Shown piece by piece: positions 34,469 through 45,789 of a stretch of 64,000 nt of DNA. The translations under genes and the position numbers were made by a program. Positions within the stretch are counted from its first letter, which is position 1. Every line of letters starts with the position of its first letter. The notes under the pieces are model-generated. The model saw only the letters and a program-made list of their open reading frames with translations. It was not told the DNA's origin and did no database searches. Origin of the DNA: Echinococcus granulosus (Eukaryota; Platyhelminthes; Cestoda; Cyclophyllidea; Taeniidae); assembly GCF_000524195.1 (NCBI RefSeq), contig NW_020170420.1:606808-670807 (forward strand), given 5' to 3'.

Positions 34469-37400
34469 TTACTCCTCTTCCTCCTCCTCCTCCTCCTCCT
34501 CCTCACTGGAGGGATCTGTGGTGCATGTTTGCATGCACTCCTCATAGGAGTCAAAACGGTTCGCGTTGCCGCCAAACCCGGTGTAGGTGAAGGGAAAGCA
34601 GTTCTTGTCCTTGACGCTATAGTAGAACATCTCGATTTTGTCACTCCCAAGGCCCGGATGGTAGATGTAAGTACACCTTCTGAGAATTTGTCTTTCTACA
34701 GTAAGAAGCAGGGGGATTATAAAGTGGTTACGTGGCAAATAATTGGTGGTAAAGCCGCAAAAGCTGCTTAAGTTCGTGTTTTTGTGTTGAGATTCGTTTG
34801 CCACTGCTTGAGGCGTTATCCGAACCCTAGAGTTAGCCCACTCTCACTTATCACTTACACTTGGAAACATTGCACATTTTCAAAGATAAAACATAAAGCA
34901 GTTGGAAAAAAATGCAATAAGAAACAAAATTTTTAAAAAATACCAACTTACGCTGGTTTTTTTCATCCAAATACACTACAAATAAAGTAAGTAAATGTAT
35001 TAAATACCAAACGCACTCTCTGTGCTACTTATTTGCCTATTTAAGTAATGCTCAAAAGTAGGTTGGTCTATGAAAAATTAAAACTTTGTAAGTAAAATAG
35101 TAACATACCAATCGGTAGTATATCCCCGTGCTTATCTAGATAAAAGTTAAAATAGGAAGTTATTGCCAGTTTTTCTCAGACCACAAAAACCTGGTTTCAA
35201 TGCCTCAGTCTACTCCAATCCGTTCTTTAAAAATAGCAAGAGAAAAAAGGAGTAAAATTTTAGGCATGCAAAGTTAACCTAATTGAAATTATTGTAAGGA
35301 AGAGATTGTATTTTTTAAAAGTGCCTTGCGAACCTTAAACTATCTATCTATTTTTTACTGTTATAATAATTAATTAGGTGATAGTAGTAATCATTTATGG
35401 GGAAATGCAAGGTTTGCGCTGATTACAAAAGTGCCAAACCTCTGGCCCGAGATCAGTTCTTAATGTGCGTGTTACTCACGTTTGTGACCAAGGTGGAAGA
35501 TGTGGCCAATGCTGTCGTACATTACCGAACGAGGAACTAAAAAAAGATGGGGATGAAATACGAGGGAACTCGCACACTCTTGCAAACATTCAAGTAATAA
35601 TTCCAAAAATAATTGAAAAGAAACTGAATTGAATTGAAAAAAAAGTTCGTTTAATCCAAATATTTATTACAAGAAAAGATTTGCCATTTTCTTCCTATCA
35701 CACACTTTGTTTTCCTAAACTCAGTGAGCCTGAGGGGAATGCAAATTCGCAACAATTGAAACATTTTACATTTCTAATTGCCGAAAAAGAAATCAGTACC
35801 TCTATATTGATGTTTCTCATTCTCATCCACCTCGGAATCTAGGACAAAAATCGGAAAAATTTTTATGCTGCTTTTAAATAAGTAGACCATATAATCTGAG
35901 TAACTTAAAATAAGTAAAATATCAAGCCGAAATAAATCAAAAGATCGGCACTAGTCAGTTAATTTTCTTCTCAAATCCTCAATTCTTTCGAAAATACAAA
36001 TAAAATCATTTTGTCAGATTAGAAGTTACTTCGTGTACATCGATGTGATGGTGAAGTGAAAGGTAGGAAAAGAACTTGTTTTTGCCCTTTCGGGATGGTG
36101 GTATTTAAACGTTAATATTAAAAAACGGCTATTAATTAATTGTATAACAACTCCATTTGCCACTGATTTAAATGAAAACTTGCGGTTGATTATGGTTTGT
36201 AGGGCAGGTGATCCCCATAAATTACTGCAAAGTATGTAAGGCGAACAATTGGTAAGGTGAGCTTAATTAGTTAAAAGTGCAGAAAAGAAATCTAAGGACG
36301 CAATCAGTGTTTTTGATTAGTGTGAGAATAAATCACTCACGAGAATCCGTATTGTGATTTGGATGAGAAATGACCCCATTTCAGAAACCAGAATTTTCAC
36401 AAATTTCAAATGGCTTGCCACAGGTGTATGAAATAAGCAAATACCTTTTTTCTAATAACTGTCAAAAATTAGGTATTTGTGGGACGACTACACATCTGCA
36501 TACTTGATGAAGCTTTGATTTTTGTAATAAATAGCTTTTGCTTTTACCTTACCAACCTTTTAGTAGACTTCACGAAATTGAGCAAAAAAGCTTATCTCAA
36601 AGCCTAAAAATAGATGCTTAAATCCCTTCGCTGGTGAACTTTTCGTTGAGCTAACGAAGAAAATCACCTGCAGCTAATTAAAATAAGATTGTTACTCATT
36701 GAGCGGGTTGGTTTTGTAATTAAATCTTGCCAAAGCAACTGAGTAGTTTCGACATTAACATCTATTAGTTTGTAAGTTAGCGGATAAAAAAGTCAAAATT
36801 TCTGGCTCTTACCTAACTGATGCAGATCGCCACCATTTCGAAGGGTCTCATAGTCTTTGGCTGAAACGGAGGATAAGTTTTTCCTTACTTTTGCAAATAT
36901 TCTTGCGTTTTATCAGTTTAAATTAAGTAATCAAGCGCTTTGAAACAAATAACCAGACAATTAATTGTACCACAGGATACCTTACCAATGTTTTCCCAGG
37001 TAAATGCATCTCGATCTTAAATAATGATAGTGTTATTTTTATAATTAAAGACTACTCTCACAGACCTTAAGTATTCTACACCATTAAACTAATGATGCCT
37101 GATTGCCAAAAATTTCTTTTATCCTACTATACACTTTTATTTTACCTTTTCAATCACAAAAATTGACTTGATGACATGCTTACTTAAATTGCGTATGTAC
37201 AGTTTGAGCACAAACTATTTGAGCAAATATTTAAAGTATCACTTACAGAGCCTTTTCGGAGAGTATACAGGAACTCTTCTCACTGTTGTTAAGAGGTTAA
37301 AAAGATTATTCAGCGCTACCGTTTATAAACACTGTTGGGTTGTATTAAAAATTTGCGGAAGAAATTGCCCCGCCTACCGATACAAGCCGTCCCCTTCTAA

Positions 37401-38733
37401 GAACGGGCGCATCCTTTACAATAAATTGCTTTTCTTTACTGCGAATTTGTTTTAAGTATTAATGGTATACTGATTCTTGTACGTGCAGTATATTACTGTG
37501 TTACCTTCTGCAACTCAAGTTTATTTCTGAGCTCTTAAATACTCGTTAAGCGCCAAAAATGATAAATCTGAAATATCCTCTGCAGATAACTCAGACTGTT
37601 GCACACAAGTCTTACCTTCCTTGACTAACTCAACGTAGTTGGGGATTTGTTTCTCAGGCCTCTTATCAATTAACTCTACAAATAACGATGAAAATTTTTC
37701 ATAGATTAAATGTGCAATAAATCCAAATGCGCATGACTTTTTGGTACAATGGCAAGTTAAAGCAATAAAATTTGGTAGCATCACAGCGTAATTTATTATT
37801 TACAAGACCTTTTGAAAGTAAAGCAATGAAAAAGTAATTGCCACAGTGATGTGATATTTGTTTAGGTACTTTAATTACTTGCTATCTTCCTATTAGAAAA
37901 GAATATATTTTTTTCTGTCCCATGGGGGCTTTGCAAAATATACGACTTTCACTTACTAAGTTCAGCATTGGCGAATTTAGCCGCGTTTCCTATTTAATGA
38001 ATAAAATATTAGGTATATGTTAATAGCAACGCATAAATATATCTTCTTTGTAATCAAGGATGGAGGAGCCTTGATTACCCACCTCATATCACTCTCACTC
38101 CGTGCCCCCACCTGCACTAAATTTGGCGAGAAGCCAACTTCTCTTGTAGTACTTAAACCGATTTAAACTTGATTCTCAAAGCAGTCAAGCCCGATTTGCA
38201 TACCGAATGAGTGTGTGTGTGTGTGTGGTAGTGCTGACAAACTGGCGGATGCGTCGCACAGGTCTTTATAACCTACGGCGAGTCATTGCAGTGTGCTAAA
38301 CCGAAATGTGCGCAATCTTTTGTGATTATCTGAGAGTCAACAGAAACCCCCTCAAGCATTTCAACGCATTCCAGCTAAAGTGTCCAACATCTGCTTGATT
38401 TAATTTGGATGCTAGTTAAGAGAGCAGTTGTGTGTCACTTGTATAGTACTTTTAACAAAGCAACGTCAAGTACAGTTTTCCAACTCACCTGAAGGTGGTG
38501 GTGCTCTACCTCGCAAAATACCACCTGCATTTAAAACAAGCACTTTAAATCAAGCATATTTTTTCTACTAATACATGTTCTACAAGTTATAGAGAACTAC
38601 TTCTTTACTCTCTATTATCTTTGCCGCTCTTTGATGTGTCAAAAACGGCGTTTGGAAAAATATTCGTTAACTTACCGGCAAAGATTGGGGTTGAGATAAA
38701 CGCAAGGAGTAGAAGAAAAATGGGGTGCACCAT
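34469..38733 (-). CDS. Secreted Kunitz-domain protein built from phase-1 micro-exons
   Basis: Nine exons join in frame: 38733-38676, 38524-38489, 37989-37957, 37675-37616, 37015-36986, 36860-36813, 35838-35800, 35536-35480 and 34695-34469 (195 residues). Exon 1 encodes a 19-residue signal peptide (MVHPIFLLLLAFISTPIFA). Exons 2-8 are 36, 33, 60, 30, 48, 39 and 57 nt, every one a multiple of three and bounded by phase-1 introns with GT donors and AG acceptors, adding a 101-residue segment of no known fold. Exon 9 carries a Kunitz domain (C128 to C178) and an acidic tail of 11 Glu. Cysteines 1, 3, 5 and 6 are at canonical spacing, while positions 2 and 4 are Gly137 and Phe161. The P1-equivalent residue is Ser138, so trypsin inhibition is unlikely; channel binding or another role is possible. 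A TATA box lies 38 bases upstream. More micro-exons may have been missed. Confidence 0.8.
38211..38227. repeat. (GT)8 microsatellite
   Basis: Simple dinucleotide repeat within intron 2 of the micro-exon Kunitz gene. Confidence 0.9.
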
Positions 38734-38770
38734 AATGAGGGGAGTGGGTGATGAATCCCCATTCCTCTCC

Positions 38771-38778
38771 CTTTTATA
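38771..38778 (-). promoter_or_regulatory. TATA box of the micro-exon Kunitz gene
   Basis: TATAAAAG on the minus strand, 38 bases upstream of the signal-peptide ATG at 38733. This implies a very short 5' leader and a well-defined start site. Confidence 0.6.
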
Positions 38779-39844
38779 CCAACCAGTGTGTCCCTACGGG
38801 GGAGGGTAGAGTTTGCTCCTATTCCATCTTGAGGCAAAGTTGAGGTCGTGTAGAGCCTAATTTGCATACGTCAGGTCATGAAGATTATAAAAGCTTGAGC
38901 TTTAACACTGGAGTTTATTTTTTATAAATTAATATGAATAAGTCTCCTTGTGCATAAATAAAAGTAAAAGCTCAGTCTGTCGTCCCGATTGATCACGATA
39001 TAGCAAGATGGTATTTTGTTGAGTCAACATTTAACCAAATAACCTCTTCAGTCATTGTGGTTTGCTCCTCTATTTTCTGAGTCAACAGCTCCCCACTTTT
39101 CTGAGAGGTGGTAAATCAATCTTCATGCTTAATTAAAGTAATAACCACTTCAAAAGAAGGGACTATGAGCAAAGCGATCTCTTTAATATGGTTAAATTTG
39201 AGGATACAAGATGTATGTCAATAAATTAGATGAAAAGTTGTTCATCAGGTGAAGTTTTTTCGAGACTCATTTATGCTTAAAAAATCACCTAGAAAATTGT
39301 AAGTTTGGGTTTTACTAAGGTTTAAAAATACTTTTATAATTTCTTTAAGAACCTCAAATTTCGTTTTTTTTTGCTTACTGTTTTATTATATGTGATTTGC
39401 ATTTATAAGAGATTTCGAGAACTCATATAATTCATATAAACATGATTAATAGTTTTTTTAAGATGCATCTTTTGTGTTGATCAACTTATTTTAGGAGAAA
39501 AATTTTTCATTTTTCCGATGCTAAGGTCACTGTTGTTTAATCAGCTTCCATATAGCGCAACGTTTTGGATAACATCGCTATGAATTTCACTTTGCTTGGT
39601 AAACTGGTCTTTAAAATGCCAATTTTCGTTAGAACAAGAATTGTATGCTCCTGACTTATTGTCACAACCCCCATTAATGTGCTCCCTTTACGGTTTAAGG
39701 TAATTGACTATCGTAAACTAATAAAGGGCGCAAATCAATGTATAACGCTTGATTGTTGTAACGGACGGTTTAGCACGTGGGCAGAATGAATTAACTCTTG
39801 ATAGGAAAAAATAATTGTTCATTGGGAACACATAGTCGATATTC

Positions 39845-39852
39845 TTATATAA
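39845..39852 (+). promoter_or_regulatory. Candidate TATA box of the plus-strand Kunitz gene
   Basis: TTATATAAT-type element about 100 bases upstream of the signal-peptide ATG at 39947, in the divergent promoter region shared with the minus-strand Kunitz gene. Confidence 0.35.
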
Positions 39853-39946
39853 TTTGGCACTTTGTGAAGTCTGAATTTTTGCTACGCACTATAACCTCTG
39901 GTAGTCCATCTTTGTTATCTGACGGTCTATAACTGGAGGTAAAAGA

Positions 39947-42900
39947 ATGAATAACAAAGCGGCTATGCTGGTGGTACTGTCAACAGCCTTCTCTTTCATC
40001 ACAACAGGAGCAGACTTTGGCAAATGACGCAATCAATTAATCTTCATCCTCCGGTCCTACCCTTAATGACAAAAAGTAGCAGATACTAAGTGATTCACTT
40101 TCACTTGCATTTTTTTTGGTCAAGGTGATAACAAACCTGCTAAACTCTTGTCAGTCACACTCTTGACATTTGATAGCTCATAAATCTGAACAAAAGACAA
40201 ATCACCAATTTGTCGGTAAAGGTGTAGGCTTACTCTGCGGTCGTAACTGTGGATCGCTTCGTGTCTGGGCTTCTTTTCCCATTCAGAGCGTACATGCAGT
40301 AGGCGGTGCTTATGAGTATTCTGAATGGGAAAATACTGCTTATCTTTAGCGTAATTGCCTGGTCTATATTGCTAGATTTAGGGAGGCACCCACGTTTTCT
40401 TAGATGCTACATTTAGGTGCTGTGATTAGGCACGAAATGTCTATTTTCTTACTCAAATTTATGCATCCACCAGCAATTTAGTAAATAAATTAGTGTCTAC
40501 TTGCATTTTTAAGTAACGTGTTATATTGACTTGTCGTGCAATTAATTAGCATCAATCCTTTAACAATTACACAGCAAAAACCTCGGTTGGCATCAAGGAT
40601 CGCAGATTCGCGGTGCTAATTCTAGCTTCTCTTAAAGACTCCTGCCAAGTCCTCTCTGATTTGTTCGTGGGATATAGTTTCTTCTTCACGTAACTCTATG
40701 GTTAAAACTTCACTGACTGCGTACCTTTCCGCTTGTTAAATGCGACTCTGTTGCACCCTTTTTGAAACGAGACTAACATGAAATGCCATTTAATGCTATT
40801 AAGTTAGCAGCCGAACTATTCGGGAAGCGAAATACTCGTTCAATATATACCAGGGCTCTTTAATATCAATTGATTTAAAAGCAATAGTTTTTTACAGGTT
40901 TTCTAAGCTCCTTCATTCACGTTGAAATGACACCCACCTTCCTTAATTAGTTTGCTAACAATGATGTCAATAAAATGGGTAGATTGATAGTATATTGATT
41001 CCCAGAAAGTAGCATTTAAACAAAGCTATTTTGTGAGTTCTGACTGGTGGCATACCATTTTGCCGAATTCGCAACACTCATTGTAATACTTACGTTGTTT
41101 CAATGTACCTTTCAGGGAGGAGACAAACAGGAAATTCGAATCCCGTGACCGGATTGTCCTCTCCCTTACCTAGTGACTGCGGCTCTCCTCCTTCTTGAAC
41201 ATTGTATTTTCCTCTCCATCTTGTCACCTTTAATAAAGATGTCCAAAGCGAATCAACCGGGCTTGTCTAGGAACGCTAGGAATAGGGAAGCGGAGACCGA
41301 CGATTTTCGCTCCATACTCATAAAGTTTTTTTTGGATGTGTAAACAATAGCTGTGGTCCTTGTTTAGTTCCTTCAATAGCGAGACAAACTTTCAGAAATA
41401 ATATTAATCCCTTTATTAAATTCCATCCTGATATCAACTAGGCGTACATACATTATTCTTTTTATTCAAATGAATTCCCACTAGGCAGTAGACTTTAAAT
41501 ATCTCGCCCACTTAACTATGCAGGTTTGCCTCAATCTTCCCTTTGGCTACGAATCCCGCTAAGCGCATTGGCTATGCCATGACATCACTCATTGCTATGC
41601 TTTGCATTTATCCTAAGGGCAAACAGAATGTTATAAATTGGGCTCTGAATACAGGGTTTGTTATATTCAGTAGCATGCGAATGCTTGCCGCTATCATTGT
41701 TGTCGCTTTCATCCTAGCTAATACAGGTACCTCGGTAATGCTGGTCCCGATTTCTATTTTGATAGTACTGACCACTTAACGTCTAGGCTAGAGGCTGAGT
41801 ACTTTGCTTTAAAAGAAACTCTTTATATATCAATTTTTCCTGCTGACAGGTAGACAAAAGATGGATTGTCCTTTGTTTCTTAACATTAAATTCATGTCTC
41901 TAGTAGAAGTGTCCAGCACTCGCCTAGTGAACCCCACAACAAGGCTTTTTAGTCGCGTGCATTTCGAAATTTCCGTCGGTCGTTTTTTTTCCTATACTGC
42001 TTCTAATGACACGCCTTTTATCATATTAATTCTAATACTACGCAGTTTTATCTATTCATCATTTCTTAGATGCCCTGAGGTCCCCTGGCCGTTATATCTA
42101 TCTTCCCCTTCACGGAGGTAAGATATAACTAACAGTACAGATTATTTTAATTTATCGCACAAACCATTCTAAGGTCAGGGATATTTAAAACACATTTTGG
42201 TGCATGGTAATTGGGAAACTAGTGACTCAAGCTTAACTTTGGCCTTGTAAAATAAATGTTCATTTTACCAGTTGTTCATTTCCTTTTGTTTTTCAGCGTT
42301 TTGCGCGAATGACTACAGCAATATTTCATTCATGAGTTCTTCCTAACATTTTAGGTTATATGGGGTATGATGCGGTGGATTCTAGTGATGATGGTCGGTT
42401 TTGCTGATTTAAATAATTATCTTTTATTTACCTTGCTACATCTAGAACTCCAACTGCAGCAAACATCAAGATAAAATTATCACATAATTAACTCTTCAAC
42501 TTTTTGGCTTTATAGTTAAACTTTCTTCAAAAATGCTTTCATAAACTTTCCGCATAGTTTTTCATTATTACTTATCTGTGCCGTTAGCAGCAATATGCAA
42601 CTAGTTTCAAACATGGAATTATTCGAGTTTTTAGTTTAGCCTTAAGCCATATCAGGTCACCTTTTCCTTCTAACAATTAGTTATATTTTTTCCGACTTCC
42701 ATACTGTCATAATTTGTAAAGACAACTCTAGCTTTGAACACTTTAATAGTAGCAAGTTTAACGTTTTTGCTCTTGTGATAGAGGGGAATAATTCTTGATC
42801 ACTTTTGTCTATGCATGTAGACCCGTGCCAGTTGCCCGTCGATCCGGGCCCAGGTCGTGCCTACTTTCCCTCGTACTACTATGATGCTCGCCAAAGCGCA

Positions 42901-42996
42901 TGCCTGCCTTTTGTCTACGGTGGCTTGAAAGGCAATGCCAACAGGTTTAGAAGCATTTACGAGTGCGAGGCCATGTGCATTATCAATAAAGCCTAA
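39947..42996 (+). CDS. Single-domain secreted Kunitz protein lacking the Cys14-Cys38 pair
   Basis: The Kunitz exon (42821-42996, phase-1 AG acceptor) is certain. It has C27, C52, C73 and C77 at canonical spacing, GRAYFPSYYYD after the reactive-site position, and GNANRF before C73. Cysteines 2 and 4 are replaced by Gly36 and Leu60, while the P1-equivalent residue is Arg37, as in trypsin-type inhibitors. The proposed first exon (39947-40019) encodes a hydrophobic signal peptide (MNNKAAMLVVLSTAFSFITT) and ends in phase 1 at a non-canonical GC donor, joining in frame to give 82 residues. That junction is inferred: in the genomic frame a TGA follows within three codons. The product would be secreted. 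It is the divergent partner of the micro-exon Kunitz gene, with about 1.2 kb between start codons. An alternative first exon elsewhere is possible. Confidence 0.65.
41088..41330. repeat. Solo-LTR-like repeat inside the plus-strand Kunitz intron
   Basis: Partner of the 33845-34090 repeat and in the same orientation. Starts with 'tgtaatactta.gttgttt', like the TRIM-like terminal repeats, and contains AATAAA at about 41231. Together the two copies bracket most of the Kunitz pair. Confidence 0.45.
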
Positions 42997-43217
42997 TGCC
43001 ATCCTCGCCCTGTCTCAACCTTCATATCTCGCATTTTCATTAGCTGACTTCACTTTCTTCCTCTTTTAAGGATAAATACATTTCCTTACTGGCAAATTTT
43101 GTTTTAAAATTGGCAAATCCCCATGATTCATAACAGCACTGAAGTTATTTGATACTTGTGCGTATTTAATGCTTGTGTTTGTTATCTTTATGTACATAGG
43201 AAACACCAAAAGAATGG

Positions 43218-45467
43218 TTATTGTAATACATCGGGGAGGGAAAGGAAAGGAGCGAGTTGGGTACTGACGTAGGAGCATGGGTTATTGAAGCGTTTCATAA
43301 CCTTGCCTGGGCTTTGCGACTCTTTGACATCGTCTGCCTCCTGCCCCTCCACCTCCACCGCAGAGACCGGAGTAGTGGAATTTGGACTCTCCTTAGAGAG
43401 TAAGGAATGAACCACTGAAGCACTGTCACAGTAGTGAGAAGTGAGGGTTTTTACCTTGCAGATCTTTTTATGCTTCATGCGACGGTTCTGGAACCAGGTC
43501 TTGACCTAACAATGGCCAAATGTGCCGTGTCATTTGATTTAACAGGCATCTGTCCCCGTGACTTTTAGAAATTGGATGCTTAAAATGCTGCCTAAATGCT
43601 TAAATAACCAATTTTATGCTGATGAAAGACTTTTGACTCATTCGACACTGAGGTGTAATCTTTGGAATCATCAAGGACAGTGATATAAACAATTCATGAA
43701 CCTAATTGGTATTCACGTTAGCATGTGTATCTTTGCAACAATTATCTTGTATTTTTTGCGCAAAATATAAAAGGCAACTTTTAAACTTGAGCGCCACAAA
43801 CCTGGGCTTCCGACAGTCCCAGAACGGAGGCGAGTTCGATCCTCTCCGGTGTTGAGAGATACCTCTGTCTTTGAAAGCGCAGTTCTAATTCCGAGAGCTG
43901 CTGATCACTGAAAACAGTGCGTGCCTTGCGTCGTCGACAGCGTTTTAGCACAGCCGAGGTGCAGGCTCCCGGAAACGCAAAAATTGAAAGCGGAGCTACT
44001 GAAATGGGAGCGTGAAGTACTAGTAGCATGAGCCAATTTTAGATTACAAAATTTGGTAACAGAATTTATGTCCCGAAAAAGCCGTTTATGAATGAAGGGG
44101 AAAAAGATGGTCGCAAAAAATAGTAGTGGCTCAAAAAACGAGCTTTTGCCTATAAATCCCTACCCAATGTTGCGGGGATCCGCACAGAATAGCTCCATCA
44201 GGTAAGGTCAATGATAGGATGCAGCAATGACTTGTTGGAAGTCAGCACTTCGAATCAACATCTCTACATTATTCTAAGCATCCTTTGCATGGCTCGAAGA
44301 GCTAATTTAACCCAACTCATACGAATCAAAGCCATGTGATAAAAGTCAAAATTGAGGCGGCGGCCGAATTTTCATAAGCCCTGTATACCTAGCCATTTGC
44401 TCCCTACGGCAAGACTTTACTCCTTCTCATACAGCAGACAGGTTTTAAGAGTAGATAGGGAAATTTTCTACTTAAATACTTCCTTATAATTGACCTCTTA
44501 GCTCCTCTTACTTGAATCTCTTGAACAAGTGTTGGAGACGGCAGTAATATATCTACAGGGGAGCTTGTCAGCAATCTCAAACTGTCGCAAGTGCCTACAG
44601 TTAAAGCGGCTATAACTAACATACTTTTAGCTACCTAATAAATTTGTTTCGGTGGTGGCAGAGGCAACTCAATAACCACAGTCCAGAGGTTCTATTGGTC
44701 TGGAATGGCCCCGATTTCCATCCACGTTTTCAGCTAATTTAATTGGTGTCCACAGGCTAAAAGCAGAAAACTACAACCAAAAACTGTCAGACAACTGCAG
44801 ATACTAAAAACTGGTAGGAAATACAGGCCGTACTGTTGTGACATGCGGTCTAATATACTTCAGGTGTCACATATGTGTGACGCTGGTAGCAAACGTGTCC
44901 GTAAACTGATCTAGGACAAATTATGCATGCATTCAGTAATTTTTGCGTGTACATTTAGAAGCACAACAAAGCGATGCTTGATTTAAATTCAAAAACTTTA
45001 TTTACTTATGTGTCAAGGTTGACCTATCATTGCCCTGGTTTCTATCATCCTATGGGCTATTTTGGTGCGAAATCACGTCCAATGACCACTTAAAGGCAAA
45101 TTTTATCAACTTATTATGCAAAAAAATTATAATTTTCTTCCTAATTTTATCAATTTTTGGTGTTATTTATTCAATGGTAATTTCAGGAGCCACTCTTACC
45201 CGAGTTCTTCATAAAGTAAGGCAAAAGGAAACACTCGGTGGGGAACATGGCACCAATCTTCTGCTCACTCGCAGTCAAATGAATGTGTGGATTCACTTCG
45301 CAGAGAAACGAGGATACTGCTGCATTTGTTGCCCTCTGCACTGATCCCATGTCGGGTTTATCCGCGCCTTTGTCTACCGTCCCACTCAGAATGTTGTCAA
45401 TGGAGAAACCCGATTTCGAAGTCAACCTTGCCTTCCTTGTTACCCTCTCCTGACGCGCAGTCTCCAT
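43218..45467 (-). CDS. bsx: Brain-specific homeobox transcription factor Bsx/Bsh
   Basis: Three exons join in phase: 45467-45200, 43998-43802 and 43505-43218 (250 residues). The homeodomain spans residues 111-170. It starts [11 protein letters not shown], contains [20 protein letters not shown], and is split between residues 46 and 47 by a 296-nt intron before [14 protein letters not shown]; Trp48, Phe49, Gln50, Asn51 and Arg53 of the recognition helix are all present. The core is that of the BSX/Bsh family. Exon 1 encodes FSIDNILSG (21-29), an EH1-type Groucho-binding motif near the N-terminus, as in BSX proteins. The C-terminal ~80 residues after the homeodomain include an acidic stretch and are read through a weak donor-like GTAAAA after KKICK, so an extra 3' exon is possible. 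The family is a nuclear DNA-binding regulator of neural and neurosecretory fate. Confidence 0.9.
44863..44898. repeat. GTGTCAC-type palindrome with 'gctggtagcaaacgtgt' tail
   Basis: Inside bsx intron 1. Matches the right-end signature of the TTAA-bounded elements at 24.3-24.7 kb, but the terminal TTAA has decayed. Confidence 0.5.
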
Positions 45468-45789
45468 TGTAAGGTGGACTTTTTCTCTATGTTTACCACA
45501 GGTGGTTAATTCGCCTTATTATTGTGGTATCAAGTCCCCCTTCCTCCTTCAATTACCAGGACCTATTTGAAATCTGATTGGTTGATGGCTCTAAGCTGCG
45601 AATGCACTGCTCGTTGATTGGCTATCTAGTGCGTAAGGAAAATGGCGTCTACTTAAGGTTTCTAACATATTTTTGAATTATTTTCTTATTACTATTGACA
45701 TTGTTAAGTTAATAGCTTTCGGTACTAGTATCCACACCAGGCGAACCTATCAAGTATATTTAAATCACGCTTTTGGCCTGCTTGGTGGT

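Noticed and set aside
34469..34804. Reading the Kunitz exon as a longer frame starting at 34804
   Set aside because: The upstream part is intronic: a CTGTAG acceptor at 34696 restores phase 1 continuity with the micro-exons, and the extra residues have no signal peptide.
37340..37390. Possible extra micro-exon in the Kunitz gene (TTCTTAG acceptor, GTAGGC donor)
   Set aside because: It would begin in phase 1 but end in phase 2, breaking the symmetric pattern and the frame of the next exon.
41543..41779. 78-codon plus-strand frame with two hydrophobic stretches
   Set aside because: Lies in the intron of the plus-strand Kunitz gene, next to a repeat; no start context, conservation or splice sites were seen.
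44404..44622. Minus-strand frame starting with a signal-peptide-like [12 protein letters not shown]
   Set aside because: Located inside bsx intron 1 without further exons or a domain; hydrophobic starts arise often by chance in AT-rich DNA.
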